A DNA stretch of 29,461 bases from JBDREA01 sp043820265 (GCA_043820265.1 JBDREA010000062.1:1-29461); one strand, 5' to 3'; numbered from the stretch's first letter, positions 7,915 to 15,590 are shown. Translations and numbers: made by a program. The notes: generated by a model from the letters alone, not told the origin.

Positions 7915-8439
7915 TCAACAAAATTGGGCTTCAAGCTCCTTCGGAGTCGATGCAAGCCCAATGCCAGACTGCCGACCCAACCCTTTAGCGTTTTTGATAT
8001 CTATTGGCCTAGGATAGATAGTGGTCTTTTTTCCTGAGGGAAGCTCGGTTTGCACCGAAGACGATGTATCAGTAGGCAGGATATATAATTTCACCCTTGA
8101 TTTAAGAGCTTGAGACGCAACATTTGTGACCAACGAATCTGATATACCATACCTTAGCTTGGCGACGGTATTTGCGCTGGCAGGTGCTATGACAACACAA
8201 TCATAGGTTTTAGTTCCGACTTTTGCGCATAAAGGGCTTGAAGGACCCTGATCCTTGTTAAAGAAAACGTGCCTTCCAGCCTTGTTTAAGCTGTCAGTTA
8301 CGCCATAAATATTTGCAACTTGAAAGCCGGCATCTGAGTACGCTAAGTCTATCTCATGGCGTTTTGCAATTGATTCAACAAGCTTTGCACAATCCCTGAG
8401 AAGGTGGCCTGCACCAGTAACGCACCAAAGAATTTTCAT
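7915..8439 (-). CDS. Archaeoflavoprotein AfpA / dihydromethanopterin reductase-like flavoprotein
   Basis: A 174-residue flavin-binding protein of the flavoprotein (DFP/UbiX-like) fold. The N-terminus KILWCVTGAGHLLRDC is the FMN phosphate loop of the AfpA/DmrB group. YDCVVIAPASANTVAKLRYGISDSLVTNVASQAL is the second hallmark block. AfpA transfers electrons from ferredoxin to a partner flavodoxin-like protein; DmrB reduces dihydromethanopterin. The sequence alone does not separate them, and no CxxC clusters for iron-sulfur centres are obvious here. It ends convergently with the upstream membrane gene (7-nt gap) and is divergent from the PH-like gene. Confidence 0.8.
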   Translation of the reverse strand: MKILWCVTGAGHLLRDCAKLVESIAKRHEIDLAYSDAGFQVANIYGVTDSLNKAGRHVFFNKDQGPSSPLCAKVGTKTYDCVVIAPASANTVAKLRYGISDSLVTNVASQALKSRVKLYILPTDTSSSVQTELPSGKKTTIYPRPIDIKNAKGLGRQSGIGLASTPKELEAQFC

Positions 8440-8504
8440 TATACTATATTTAATCTATACCCTCAACTAATGTATAGAACAATAAAAAGAAAACTAGATT
8501 TTAA

Positions 8505-9077
8505 ATGAAAGAAGAAGAGCTAGCAGACATGGCGGAAAACAAGATAACGATTGTCGTAGTAGCAATACTTCTCATAATCGTTGCTGCCATCATATACTCC
8601 GTATTAATCGTCGGGACGACCAGCTTTCCAATCGATATGTTGATAATCGTTTTGGGGGCAATTTTGGGGATAATCGGGGCGGTCTATTTTCTTGGGGCAG
8701 TGGTGGAAGAAGAGCACAATATCGTTCTCGGCGAAGGGGAACACGTAATATTACAAACCAAAGACACTGGAAAAAAGGCCTACATCAGCTTTCCTAAAGA
8801 AGAAGACGGAATCATAGGGGAAGACGCGCCCATAGAAGTTGACATTTATCTTACAACCCATGGATTCTTTTGCGAGCCGCCGGATACTGGCGTGAAACTA
8901 ATATACATACCGCTTTTTCGGATAAGCCAGCTTCGAATCCAATCCAAACTCGGGAAAAAATACATTCGCTTAAAGTATTACTCGGACGAAGAACACCTAG
9001 ATGAGGTACTGATATTTCTGGGAGACGAATCCGAGAAATGGTATAACACCACGATCAGTCTGATGCAGCCCGGATAA
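8505..9077 (+). CDS. Two-TM membrane protein with a PH-like cytosolic domain
   Basis: A 190-residue protein. Two hydrophobic helices at about residues 13-35 and 42-66 are separated by a short loop. The soluble C-terminal domain alternates beta strands and ends in a helix: GEHVILQTKDTGKKAYISF, then VDIYLTTHGFFCEP, KLIYIPLFRISQLRIQSKLGKKYIRLKYYSD and DEVLIFLGDESEKWYNTTISLM. This strand order and the final amphipathic helix resemble bacterial PH (bPH) domains, but the family assignment is by pattern only. A start at ATG 8529 (MAENK) is possible. ATG 8505 is preferred because an ATAAAAAG box lies about 21 nt upstream. Confidence 0.7.
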   Translation: MKEEELADMAENKITIVVVAILLIIVAAIIYSVLIVGTTSFPIDMLIIVLGAILGIIGAVYFLGAVVEEEHNIVLGEGEHVILQTKDTGKKAYISFPKEEDGIIGEDAPIEVDIYLTTHGFFCEPPDTGVKLIYIPLFRISQLRIQSKLGKKYIRLKYYSDEEHLDEVLIFLGDESEKWYNTTISLMQPG

Positions 9078-9146
9078 ATGTCTTTTTTCCCCCTCTTGTC
9101 TCCCATTTAAATTCATGTAGTTCTTTATCCTCTATTTCTGAAAAAA

Positions 9147-10538
9147 ATGAACAAGGACATGGAGAAGTACGCAAAAGGATTCACCCGCCGCCTCATCGAA
9201 AACGAAGACTTTCTGGTGGTAAGCCACCACGACGCAGACGGCATCACTGCGTGCGCGATAATGGTCGACGCTCTAAAAGGCAAAGGTAAGAACGTTGACT
9301 ACTTTTGCACCAAGCAACTTGATTCAAGGTCTATGGCCGAGATCAGAAAAAGGAATCCAAAAACTATCGTCTTCACGGATTTCGGATCAGGTCATCTACA
9401 CCTGATCCGCGAAGCTGAACTAGAGAACTACTACATAATAGACCACCACGAACCAGAGGAGAAAGGATTGGACTGCCAGTTCAACCCCCACGAGTTCGGC
9501 TACGACGGAGGATCAGACATTTCTGGAGCGGGAATGGCCTACATTGTCGCCAAATCGCTGGGGATAGAGGATAAAGTCGCAATCGCTGTCGTCGGAGCAG
9601 TGGGCGACATGCAGGACTCAAAAGGAAAATTTGAGTCCCTAAACCGAGAAATACTCGAGGATGCACAAAAACTGAAAAAGATCAAGGTTGAAAACGACAT
9701 TAGGTTATTTGGACGTCAAAGCAGAACGCTCTCCCAGATGCTGGCATACGCCTCAGATCCTGTACTTCCAGGTTTATCAGGAAGCCAGACGGCAGCAAAC
9801 CGATTCCTTGAAGATCTGGGGATTGGGACCAAGGACGCTAGAGGGGAATGGAGGAACTATATCGACCTCGACGGCGAAGAAAGAGAAAAGCTGACAACCG
9901 CCCTCTACATCTACCTTCTGGATCGAAACACGCCGGAATTCGTCATTCAAAGGATGATAGGAGAAGTCTACACCCTATTAGACGAAGAAGAAGGAACAGA
10001 ACTAAGGGATGCAAGGGAGTTTTCCACTGTACTCAACGCCACAGGAAGACAGGAAAAATCCGAGCTCGGAGTCGAGGTATGTCTCGGGGACAGGGGAGTA
10101 ATATGGGAAAAAGCTAAAAAAATGCTGGCCCAACACAGAAAGATGCTTAGAGAAGGTCTGGAGTTCCTGGAACAAAACGGTTCCAAGTCAATGGACAACC
10201 TCTACTACTTCGACGGAGAAGATAGTATCAACGAGAGAATAATAGGGATAGTGGCAGGTATGGCCTACGGAGCCCAGGTTATAGCGCCCGACAAACCTGT
10301 TCTTGCAATTGCAGTAGATTCAGAGGACAATACACAGTTGAAAATCTCTTCGAGAGCCAACTGGAACCTCGTAAACTCAGGGATACATCTAGGGATGGCA
10401 ATGAGGGAGGTAAGCCGCGAACTCGGAGGCGAAGGAGGCGGACACGACATCGCAGCAGGCGCAAGAGTCCCCAAAGAAAACCTTGAAAAATTCCTAAAAG
10501 AAGTCGACAAAAAGTTCGCCGAACAGAGGAAAAAATAA
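9147..10538 (+). CDS. Archaeal RecJ-like DHH-family phosphoesterase/exonuclease
   Basis: A 463-residue nuclease of the DHH superfamily, related to bacterial RecJ and to archaeal RecJ/GAN, the Cdc45-like partner of GINS. The motifs are present in order: HHDADG (residues 27-32) after a VVS strand, FTDFGSG (near 77), DHH-EP (99-103), an AVVGAVGD segment near 150, and the DHHA1 motif GGGHDIAAGA (430-439). All catalytic Asp and His residues appear intact, which suggests an active metal-dependent nuclease rather than a degenerate Cdc45. ATG 9147 has no SD. It converges with the HPrK-like gene 10 nt away. A Gins51 gene lies 8 kb upstream. Confidence 0.88.
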   Translation: MNKDMEKYAKGFTRRLIENEDFLVVSHHDADGITACAIMVDALKGKGKNVDYFCTKQLDSRSMAEIRKRNPKTIVFTDFGSGHLHLIREAELENYYIIDHHEPEEKGLDCQFNPHEFGYDGGSDISGAGMAYIVAKSLGIEDKVAIAVVGAVGDMQDSKGKFESLNREILEDAQKLKKIKVENDIRLFGRQSRTLSQMLAYASDPVLPGLSGSQTAANRFLEDLGIGTKDARGEWRNYIDLDGEEREKLTTALYIYLLDRNTPEFVIQRMIGEVYTLLDEEEGTELRDAREFSTVLNATGRQEKSELGVEVCLGDRGVIWEKAKKMLAQHRKMLREGLEFLEQNGSKSMDNLYYFDGEDSINERIIGIVAGMAYGAQVIAPDKPVLAIAVDSEDNTQLKISSRANWNLVNSGIHLGMAMREVSRELGGEGGGHDIAAGARVPKENLEKFLKEVDKKFAEQRKK

Positions 10539-10548
10539 TTTATTTGGA

Positions 10549-11499
10549 TTAGCCAAACGCGATCTCCCTTAATTTCTCGTGGCTTTCTTTGAGGGGGAGT
10601 ATGTTGTTGAAGAGGTAGCATTTGACGCGACTGAAGTAGTCTTCGAAGAATTTTTCACGCAAATTCATTTTGGATTCACATTTATCGAGGAGGTGGGGGT
10701 TGGCGTATCCGTTATCTTTGAGATATCTAACGGCTTTTTTAGAAGATAATTCTGTGGTGATTTCCTTTATTTTTTCGTCTCTTGCGAGAAGTATCACCTT
10801 CCCCATCGAGGTGACGTTTCTAAAGCGGTTTAATCCGATGGCTGATTCGAGATCTGCGATGCCTCTCTTCTTGTTATCCAGGCTGGTTGCCGCAACGAGG
10901 TCTGCGTATTTTGTCCAGGTCTCTGCGATGTCGTCTCTGATGTAAAAGTTTTTTTCTGTGCCATATGCGAGGGCTTCGTCTCCGACGAGTTGGACGAAGT
11001 ACCAGTCGTCTGAGACCACCCGCGTCTTTTCTGCGAGAAGCAGTCCCCAGCTGTGGGTTGTTTTTCCTGTGCCAGAGGGGCCGATTATCGTCACCCCAAC
11101 CCCGGCAACATCCACGCAGCTTCCGTGAACCGAGTGCCAGCCGTGTGTGTCCTCCAAAATGTCGCCTGCCACCGCAAGCGCGATAGACTTCACCCAGCCG
11201 TAGTAGTCGCAGTTGATGAGAAAAGCGTTTCTTGAGGTAGGATCATAGTAGACTTTGAATCCGTCAACAGATTTATTTTTTACGGAGAAGACTCGGCCGT
11301 GGCTTCTAACGTCCTCGCTCATCGAATAAAAATTCTCGCACCAAGAAGTAAAATATTCCTTGTCGTCTGTGACCAATTTGATGCAGGTGCCCTGAAGATT
11401 CGCCTTACTGTCCCAAAGACGCGCACCTGAGGAATAAAACTTACTACGCAACTCATTTGCGCGTGTTAAGTCGATCAACTCGATATCATATTTTGCCAT
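10549..11499 (-). CDS. HPr-kinase/PEPCK-like P-loop protein
   Basis: A 316-residue protein. The core is SVHGSCVDVAGVGVTIIGPSGTGKTTHSWGLL, with a P-loop at residues 140-148 of the GxSGxGKT type used by HPr kinase/phosphorylase and PEP carboxykinase, followed by VVSDDWYF (DD at 164-165), the matching metal-binding pair. The N-terminal 120 residues are a separate domain I do not recognise. The usual HPr target and PTS genes are not visible, so the substrate is unknown; archaea often carry HprK-like paralogues of unknown role. Upstream on its strand is a CCTTTTAAAG box about 37 nt before the ATG and a weak AGGGA. Confidence 0.78.
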   Translation of the reverse strand: MAKYDIELIDLTRANELRSKFYSSGARLWDSKANLQGTCIKLVTDDKEYFTSWCENFYSMSEDVRSHGRVFSVKNKSVDGFKVYYDPTSRNAFLINCDYYGWVKSIALAVAGDILEDTHGWHSVHGSCVDVAGVGVTIIGPSGTGKTTHSWGLLLAEKTRVVSDDWYFVQLVGDEALAYGTEKNFYIRDDIAETWTKYADLVAATSLDNKKRGIADLESAIGLNRFRNVTSMGKVILLARDEKIKEITTELSSKKAVRYLKDNGYANPHLLDKCESKMNLREKFFEDYFSRVKCYLFNNILPLKESHEKLREIAFG

Positions 11500-11604
11500 G
11501 GTTTCCCTGAGATATTATGAGAGAGGCCTCTTTAAAAGGAGGGCATCTTTCTCCAAGCTCAGAAACGTATTTATAACATCTACAGATATGATAATCTAAA
11601 CAGG

Positions 11605-12063
11605 ATGAATAAATTTTTAATAATAGTCATAATTTCGGCGATTATTTTTCTTTGCGGTTGTATTGAACAAACTCCAAAGGAGGTTTTTATCAAAACAGAC
11701 AAGTTAGAGTATGGCAGAGGGGAAGAAGTCATAGTTACCTTACATAATGGCTTATCAAAATCCATTGTCATTCAGAATATTAATCAAATATATGGAAATA
11801 ACGCCCGATTAGAGAACAAATCAAACAAACAGTGGGAAAAACAAGAGCTAGTTATGCTGCATACTATTCTCCCTATAAAAGAATTAATGCCGGGAGACAA
11901 TCAAGAGTACCTCTGGGATCAGAAAATCTTAGACGAACATGGCAAGATTGCGAGTGCAGATGTGGGGAGGTACAGGATTATGGTTTCTTATGCTGACGAT
12001 CAGCTTTCGGCTTTTGAACGAAGAGAAGTTTTTTCAAATGAATTTGAATTAAAAGTATTGTGA
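11605..12063 (+). CDS. Predicted lipoprotein with an Ig-like domain
   Basis: A 152-residue exported protein. Residues 1-18 form a signal peptide ending in a lipobox, LCGC, with Cys19 the likely lipidated residue. The mature part starts with KEVFIKTDKLEYGRGEEVIVTLHNGLSKSIVI, typical of Ig-like/BsuPI-type domains with beta strands, and ends in DVGRYRIMVSYAD...VFSNEFEL, the closing strands of the same fold. It is probably anchored outside the membrane. No catalytic motif is seen. A TTTATAA box is about 32 nt upstream. It is divergent from the HPrK-like gene. Confidence 0.78.
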   Translation: MNKFLIIVIISAIIFLCGCIEQTPKEVFIKTDKLEYGRGEEVIVTLHNGLSKSIVIQNINQIYGNNARLENKSNKQWEKQELVMLHTILPIKELMPGDNQEYLWDQKILDEHGKIASADVGRYRIMVSYADDQLSAFERREVFSNEFELKVL

Positions 12064-12105
12064 AATGATTTGACCGTGATCCTATAAATTAAGAAATAAA
12101 TAACC

Positions 12106-12121
12106 TCGGGCTAAAGCCCGA
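12106..12121. terminator. Hairpin with T-run, possible terminator
   Basis: A perfect 6-bp stem (TCGGGC / GCCCGA) with a TAAA loop, followed on the plus strand by a run of five T. It could end the lipoprotein transcript. It shares the GGGCTAAAGC core with another hairpin inside the adjacent large element (12216-12235), so it may be part of the same repeat family. Confidence 0.45.
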
Positions 12122-12126
12122 TGTTT

Positions 12127-12309
12127 TTATGCCGAACAGCCGAATGCTACGACCTTCACGCTAGGATTTCCGCGGGAAATCCTGCGCGCAACGAGACCTT
12201 CGGTCTCGTTAGCGTCCGTGGGCTAAAGCTCACGGTACGGCAGAATGCTCTGCATTCTGAGTACGCGAAGAGCGAAGCTCTTCGCCGTATTCGGCTGTTC
12301 GTAGCATAA
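12127..12309. repeat. Nested hairpin (cloverleaf-like) element
   Basis: A 183-nt non-coding element that folds almost completely. The closing stem pairs TTATGC (12127-12132) with GCATAA (12304-12309) and CGAACAGCCGAAT (12133-12145) with 12289-12301: 19 bp with one 2-nt bulge. Inside, ACGCT (12158-12162) pairs with AGCGT (12211-12215) and encloses two 9-bp hairpins with 3-nt loops (12163-12183, loop GCG; 12190-12210, loop TTC). Next is an 8-bp hairpin with loop TAAA (12216-12235). Then TACGG/CCGTA (12236-12240 and 12285-12289) enclose an 8-bp hairpin (12241-12259, loop TCT) and a 9-bp hairpin (12265-12285, loop GAA). It could be a mobile hairpin element, a DNA-level structure or an RNA. I know no named family for it. 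Confidence 0.8.
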
Positions 12310-12350
12310 GCGTATTTTTGTGTCTATCCTTCCTAATCATTCTTACCAAA

Positions 12351-13979
12351 ATGGTTCCTCAAGCACAACATGAGCCTCCAGATGGCAGAATACCACATCA
12401 AAGACAAGGGCCTCCTATCCCTCAGGGAGATAGACCTATTGAATTCAGCCTAGTAAAGCCCACGTTAGCTGTTTTAGAGTCTCTATTTGAAGAACCAGAA
12501 AAAGATAGATCAAGATTAATATCGGGCAAATTCGATGACTACCATCGATTTTTCAAGGCTGTCATGAAAAAGCCAGAAGGTGGTTTTCAAGAAGCAGGTG
12601 AACCAGAAGATATTGTCAAGTTGCGACGAGAAACTGCTAAAAGATTCACTCAAATACTTAATGGTGATCTAAGGGAGGTTGTTAATCCAAAGGAGTTGCC
12701 AAAGGTCTATGAAGGAATAAGGGAGATGGGTGAATTAGGCCTCGATCACGGAAACACCGGAGGCGATGAAGAAGTAAGTAGGATCATAGGTGAGGGATTA
12801 GCAGCCTTAGCTAGTCCGATGACCTCCGAATACGATGACGCCAAACTTCGAACACAGACTTATGTTGACCTATTTAAAATCGGTATGAGCACATCAGATT
12901 CTGAAACCAGACAGATAGCGGTGAAATCTGTTAGAAAACTTCTCAGAGGACCCTATGTTCCAAAAAACTTAAGAGAGGTAGATAAGGAAGAAGCTATGGG
13001 AAGAGGGATAGGAAAATCAATCAGAGAAACTGTGGGAAAGGTTGTTCGTTCTCTTAAAGGAATCCAGCCAACTGATCCCCAGATCCAAGCCCTCCGTGAA
13101 GTCTTTTCCGAAAGCATAAGTCATCCAGACCCGTCTGTCAAGGAAATAGCGGGAGAAAATCTTAAGGAGCTCGCCAGATTCGCCTATTCAGATACGCGTT
13201 TCCCGGAACTTTACCTGGAGTTGTTTAGGAAAACCCTCGAGCCCGAGCACAAATTCAGTCTTGCAACGACCTGCGATAACATGGACGTCATGAAGGATTT
13301 CATTACAGGCATAGTCGGAACGCTTAGGGGGGATATTGCGGTTATAAGAAGCCAGGATAATCCCAACAGATGGAATGTTTCAGGGCAAGATGAGAGTGGA
13401 AGAGCCAGAAATCTTGTATTGCAATATAATCCTGAGGAGGACTCACTCAGTATCCTAAGATATCGTTTAAAGAAGAAAGAGGAAAAAAGAAGAAAAAGGA
13501 AGCTGTTAAGTTTCAGAAAAAAAGGGGAAGAAACAACAGAGACAGCAGACGAATATGAATTAGAACCGCTTTCGTTCAACCGTAAATTGACCGCGATACG
13601 TGACTCAGAGGACCCCCGAACAAAAACCAGCATCCCGGAAAAAATCAATGTGTATGAATACCCCAACGTGAGAGCCGAAACCCAAACAGCTGAAAGCCTA
13701 AGGTTTCTCACAGTAAGAAAAACAGAAGAAGAACTAGATGCCGCTCACATAAAATCCATAAAAACCATTCAACCAAAAACTCATAACATCCCATATGACC
13801 AATTCATCGAAGCATTCCTGATCGGAATAAGACACCCAAATCCAGAAGTCAGAAGAATCACAAAAGACGCCCTCAAGGCTCTAGGTGTAAAAGATGTGGG
13901 AAGCGAAGATCCAATAGCTCATGCAAGAGCATTGGAAAGATTAAGAAGAGAGATAGTGGGAATGGATAACAGTAGCTAA
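12351..13979 (+). CDS. Unknown protein with HEAT-like helices and a shared W/YD/RT domain
   Basis: A 542-residue soluble protein that I cannot name. The start is ATG 12351; the frame is open further upstream, but only into the hairpin element. The N-terminus is Pro/Gln-rich and probably disordered (residues 1-30). Residues about 30-300 are helical, with HEAT-like units (for example ESISHPDPSVKEIAGENLKELARF). A beta-rich region follows: RW (near 341), LVLQYNPEEDSLSILRY, a long Lys/Glu insertion, then AIRDSEDPRTKTSIPEKINVYEY (415-437). This region matches two segments of the 671-residue protein at 26928-28943. A last HEAT-like unit (AFLIGIRHPNPEVRRITKDALKALG) is near the C-terminus. Confidence 0.78.
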   Translation: MVPQAQHEPPDGRIPHQRQGPPIPQGDRPIEFSLVKPTLAVLESLFEEPEKDRSRLISGKFDDYHRFFKAVMKKPEGGFQEAGEPEDIVKLRRETAKRFTQILNGDLREVVNPKELPKVYEGIREMGELGLDHGNTGGDEEVSRIIGEGLAALASPMTSEYDDAKLRTQTYVDLFKIGMSTSDSETRQIAVKSVRKLLRGPYVPKNLREVDKEEAMGRGIGKSIRETVGKVVRSLKGIQPTDPQIQALREVFSESISHPDPSVKEIAGENLKELARFAYSDTRFPELYLELFRKTLEPEHKFSLATTCDNMDVMKDFITGIVGTLRGDIAVIRSQDNPNRWNVSGQDESGRARNLVLQYNPEEDSLSILRYRLKKKEEKRRKRKLLSFRKKGEETTETADEYELEPLSFNRKLTAIRDSEDPRTKTSIPEKINVYEYPNVRAETQTAESLRFLTVRKTEEELDAAHIKSIKTIQPKTHNIPYDQFIEAFLIGIRHPNPEVRRITKDALKALGVKDVGSEDPIAHARALERLRREIVGMDNSS

Positions 13980-14063
13980 AGAAGTATCTCCTTCAACTTC
14001 AACGCGTCTTCTTCTAGATTTGGGCTTTCGCTTATGAATGTGATGTCTATTTTTTTCCTTTGA
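13976..14063 (-). pseudogene. Orphan duplicate of the endonuclease IV-like gene's 3' end
   Basis: Read on the minus strand, this stretch encodes IDITFISESPNLEEDALKLKEILL followed by TAG. It is nearly the same as the last 24 residues of the endonuclease IV-like gene at 14771 (ending AVKLKEMLC). The DNA copies (about 13979-14065 and 14774-14861) are roughly 90% alike, with about seven substitutions, mostly silent or conservative, and one single-base deletion. That deletion turns the junction with vapC into the toxin's stop codon. It has no start of its own and is not a functional gene. Confidence 0.85.
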
Positions 14064-14448
14064 GTTTTTTTAGGAAATCTGAAGGTTTCATAATCTTTGT
14101 TATCCCATATGTTTTTAATTTTAGGAGGTCTTTGTCTCCTGTGGCGATGTAGTGGGCCTTTGTATCGGCGGCTGCTTCAAGGAATTTGTTGTCTTTTGGA
14201 TCTCTGCAGATGCGGATCTTTGTTTTCGGTTTGGTAAAGATTGTTTGAGTAGAGAGGAGTTCAATCCACTCGAAGATGTCATCTTCAGGCATCTTGAATT
14301 CCTCAAAAATCCGTACAATCTCCTCGATGATTGGTTCAGAGGTGACAAGTTCAATTCTTCCATTATTCCAGAATTCAAGAAGTTCGAGAGGTTTTCCTCC
14401 GAAGAAAATGGCCGAAATAAAAACGTTAGTGTCGACGACGACCTTCAT
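14047..14448 (-). CDS. vapC: PIN-domain toxin VapC
   Basis: A 133-residue PIN-domain ribonuclease, the toxin of a VapBC toxin-antitoxin pair. The acidic active-site residues are visible: Asp6 in VVVDTNVFISAI, Glu in EPIIEEIVRIF (near 42), Asp in RICRDPKDNKFLEAA (near 83) and Asp in YIATGDKDLL (near 105). VapC toxins cleave specific RNAs, often tRNA or rRNA. It overlaps the antitoxin by ATGA, which implies translational coupling. The last codons (LKGKK, stop) lie in the duplicated 3' end of the endonuclease IV-like gene, so the toxin's C-terminus seems to have been set by the insertion. Confidence 0.88.
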   Translation of the reverse strand: MKVVVDTNVFISAIFFGGKPLELLEFWNNGRIELVTSEPIIEEIVRIFEEFKMPEDDIFEWIELLSTQTIFTKPKTKIRICRDPKDNKFLEAAADTKAHYIATGDKDLLKLKTYGITKIMKPSDFLKKLKGKK

Positions 14449-14705
14449 ATCTTTACCCGTGCTCTACGGATCGCTTTCTTTATGTCGATGGGTTTGATTT
14501 TTCGGTTTTTTGCGAAAATTTTTGCTTTTCCAACCATTTCCCCGAAGGTGTTCGTTTTAGGAATAGATATCTTTTGGAGGACGACATTTTTTCCTTTCTC
14601 TGCTACGATGAGGGGGGTTCCTTCTTTTAATCCCAGGTCCCTTCGAATCTTTTGGGGAATTACGACTTGGCCCCGGGAAGACATTTTCGTTATGTTGACA
14701 TTCAT
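14445..14705 (-). CDS. vapB: AbrB-family antitoxin VapB
   Basis: An 86-residue antitoxin. Residues 1-48 form a SpoVT/AbrB swapped-hairpin DNA-binding domain (MSSRGQVVIPQKIRRDLGLKEGTPLIV), and the basic helical tail would wrap the toxin's active site. It binds VapC and probably represses its own promoter. The stop and the toxin start overlap as ATGA. A palindrome at 14726-14740, between the likely promoter and the start codon, is a candidate operator. Confidence 0.88.
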   Translation of the reverse strand: MNVNITKMSSRGQVVIPQKIRRDLGLKEGTPLIVAEKGKNVVLQKISIPKTNTFGEMVGKAKIFAKNRKIKPIDIKKAIRRARVKI

Positions 14706-14725
14706 CTTGGTTCCTCAATAAGATT

Positions 14726-14740
14726 TTCTTATTATAAGAA
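14726..14740. promoter_or_regulatory. Palindromic candidate operator of vapBC
   Basis: TTCTTAT-T-ATAAGAA is a perfect palindrome about 21 nt upstream of the vapB start. A second ATAAGAAAA half-site follows at 14742-14750 and can pair with 14724-14732. A TATA-like box (CTTTTTATAC on the minus strand) lies just upstream, near 14754-14764. Autoregulation by VapB at such a site is usual for the family; binding here is inferred. Confidence 0.55.
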
Positions 14741-14770
14741 TATAAGAAAAAGATGTATAAAAAGATAGCA

Positions 14771-15583
14771 CTAACAAAGCATCTCCTTCAGTTTCACTGC
14801 GTCTTCTTCGAGGTTTGGGCTTTCACTTATGAATGTGATGTCTATCTTTTTTCCTTTGAGTGCTTTTGCGAGTAGTGTGTAGTCTGGTTGCTGGGTGTCT
14901 AATGTGAGGTGTTTTTTTTCGCCTCCGTCGCTGAATTCGATGCATGCGAAGTGGGCGTGAATTCTTTTTTTGGGAAAGGCTTTTGATACTTTTTCGATGG
15001 GCTCCCAGAAGGCTTCGGGTGAGGTGAGGACGCCACCTTGCCTTGCGTGGAGGTGGGCAAAATCTAGAACAGGCATGCACCCCTCGACTTCCTGACATAA
15101 AGGTATAAGCTCGTCGAGTCCTCCGAACTGCTTGACTTTTCCTGTTACTTCAGGACCCAATAGGATTTCGATTCCTTCGTTTTTCATATCTTTTCTTATT
15201 GCGACAAGTGACTCTTTGACCAATTCGTAGGTGTCAGCAGGTGTTCTTCCCATGTAAAAACCAGGGTGAAACACTACGATCCTTGCTCCAAGAGCTGCCC
15301 CGACTCGGGCGCTGTCCAAGATTCGCTTTCGCGAAGCATGGATCTTTGGTTTTTCCGGGCTTGCGAGATTGATGAAGTAAGGGGCGTGAACTGACAGAGC
15401 TATGTCGAGTTCTTCGGCCACTTTTCGAACTTCCTCGGCTTTTTCTACACTCAAGTTGACTCCGCGTACGAATTCAACCTCCATTGCAGATAGGCCAAGT
15501 TCCTTAATACATCTGACACCCGCTGCCCTTGTGCGTTCATCGCATGAGATGGGCACTCCGCCTGTTCCAAATCGAAAAGACAT
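14771..15583 (-). CDS. Endonuclease IV-like TIM-barrel protein
   Basis: A 270-residue protein of the AP endonuclease 2/xylose isomerase-like TIM-barrel family. Metal-ligand motifs of endonuclease IV appear in order: SVHAPYFINL (His near 75), VVFHPGFYMG (His near 110), GPEVTGK (Glu near 150), VLDFAHLHAR (Asp and His near 180), HAHFACIEFSDGGEKKHL (near 215-230) and ISESP (Glu near 255). This is the usual three-zinc set, so DNA repair of abasic sites is likely. It is shorter than bacterial Nfo, as usual in archaea. Its 3' end is duplicated beyond the adjacent vapBC. It shares a 38-bp divergent promoter with trm5. Confidence 0.82.
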   Translation of the reverse strand: MSFRFGTGGVPISCDERTRAAGVRCIKELGLSAMEVEFVRGVNLSVEKAEEVRKVAEELDIALSVHAPYFINLASPEKPKIHASRKRILDSARVGAALGARIVVFHPGFYMGRTPADTYELVKESLVAIRKDMKNEGIEILLGPEVTGKVKQFGGLDELIPLCQEVEGCMPVLDFAHLHARQGGVLTSPEAFWEPIEKVSKAFPKKRIHAHFACIEFSDGGEKKHLTLDTQQPDYTLLAKALKGKKIDITFISESPNLEEDAVKLKEMLC

Positions 15584-15590
15584 CGCGAGT

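Noticed and set aside
9848..10117. An Arg/Lys-rich frame inside the RecJ-like gene
   Set aside because: It overlaps a conserved coding region in another frame and looks like a compositional artefact.
12121..12309. A 62-codon open frame inside the hairpin element
   Set aside because: It lies wholly within sequence explained by perfect inverted repeats, has no RBS, and its translation has no protein-like character.
14152..14721. A 189-codon frame antisense to vapBC
   Set aside because: The opposite strand carries two recognisable overlapping genes with intact motifs; this is a shadow frame.
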